From Oscillospiraceae bacterium (lineage in GTDB: Bacteria; Bacillota; Clostridia; Oscillospirales; Oscillospiraceae), in contig JAEFAK010000130.1 of NCBI GenBank assembly GCA_016287555.1, positions 1-5,436 of the forward strand: a stretch of 5,436 nt of DNA, read 5' to 3'. Numbering within the stretch: position 1 is the stretch's first letter; the number at the start of each line of letters is the position of its first letter. Positions 5,373 through 5,436 of the stretch are shown here, piece by piece. The position numbers and the translations under genes were made by a program. The notes below the pieces were generated by a model. That model saw nothing but the letters and a program-made list of their open reading frames with translations, had not been told where the DNA came from and searched no databases.

Positions 5373-5436
<64 letters not shown>

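Overview
GC-rich bacterial chromosomal DNA, probably from an anaerobe of the Clostridia/Oscillospirales type or from Synergistota. The hints are the high GC content combined with frequent ATA (Ile) and AGG (Arg) codons, strong GGAGG ribosome-binding sites, a lysine riboswitch ahead of dapA, and a cobalamin lower-ligand gene cluster. The lineage is an inference; no single marker here settles it. Nothing looks like a mobile element, CRISPR array or phage. The window is mostly ordinary core metabolism with well-resolved regulatory DNA.

Layout. (1) Positions 1-482, minus strand: the 5' end of dapA (lysine/diaminopimelate synthesis), leaving the window at its left edge. Its leader is about 265 nt and contains a complete lysine riboswitch (L box), a traceable antiterminator and an intrinsic terminator. 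A near-consensus sigma-70 type promoter (TTGACA-17-TATATT) drives it. (2) Positions 600-2098, plus strand: a GNAT acetyltransferase carrying an extra N-terminal domain that looks Sm/SH3-like, followed 29 nt later by a class I SAM-dependent methyltransferase. Substrates of both are unknown. (3) Positions 2117-4584, plus strand: a promoter with a perfect TATAAT, then cobT, cobS and a CobC-like histidine phosphatase, closely spaced or overlapping. (4) Positions 4555-5280, minus strand: a short-chain dehydrogenase/reductase of FabG type that converges on, and overlaps, the end of the phosphatase gene by 30 nt. (5) Positions 5303-5436, plus strand: a strong promoter and most of an initiator tRNA-Met gene, cut by the window end.

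How the genes work together. CobT activates the lower-ligand base (typically dimethylbenzimidazole) to alpha-ribazole phosphate. CobS joins alpha-ribazole (or its phosphate) to adenosylcobinamide-GDP. A CobC-type phosphatase removes the phosphate. The three genes therefore form a nucleotide-loop assembly unit; the cobinamide kinase/guanylyltransferase (CobU/CobP) is not in the window. The dapA unit is separate and should be switched off by lysine through premature transcription termination. The SDR and the initiator tRNA gene are divergently arranged with overlapping promoter regions.
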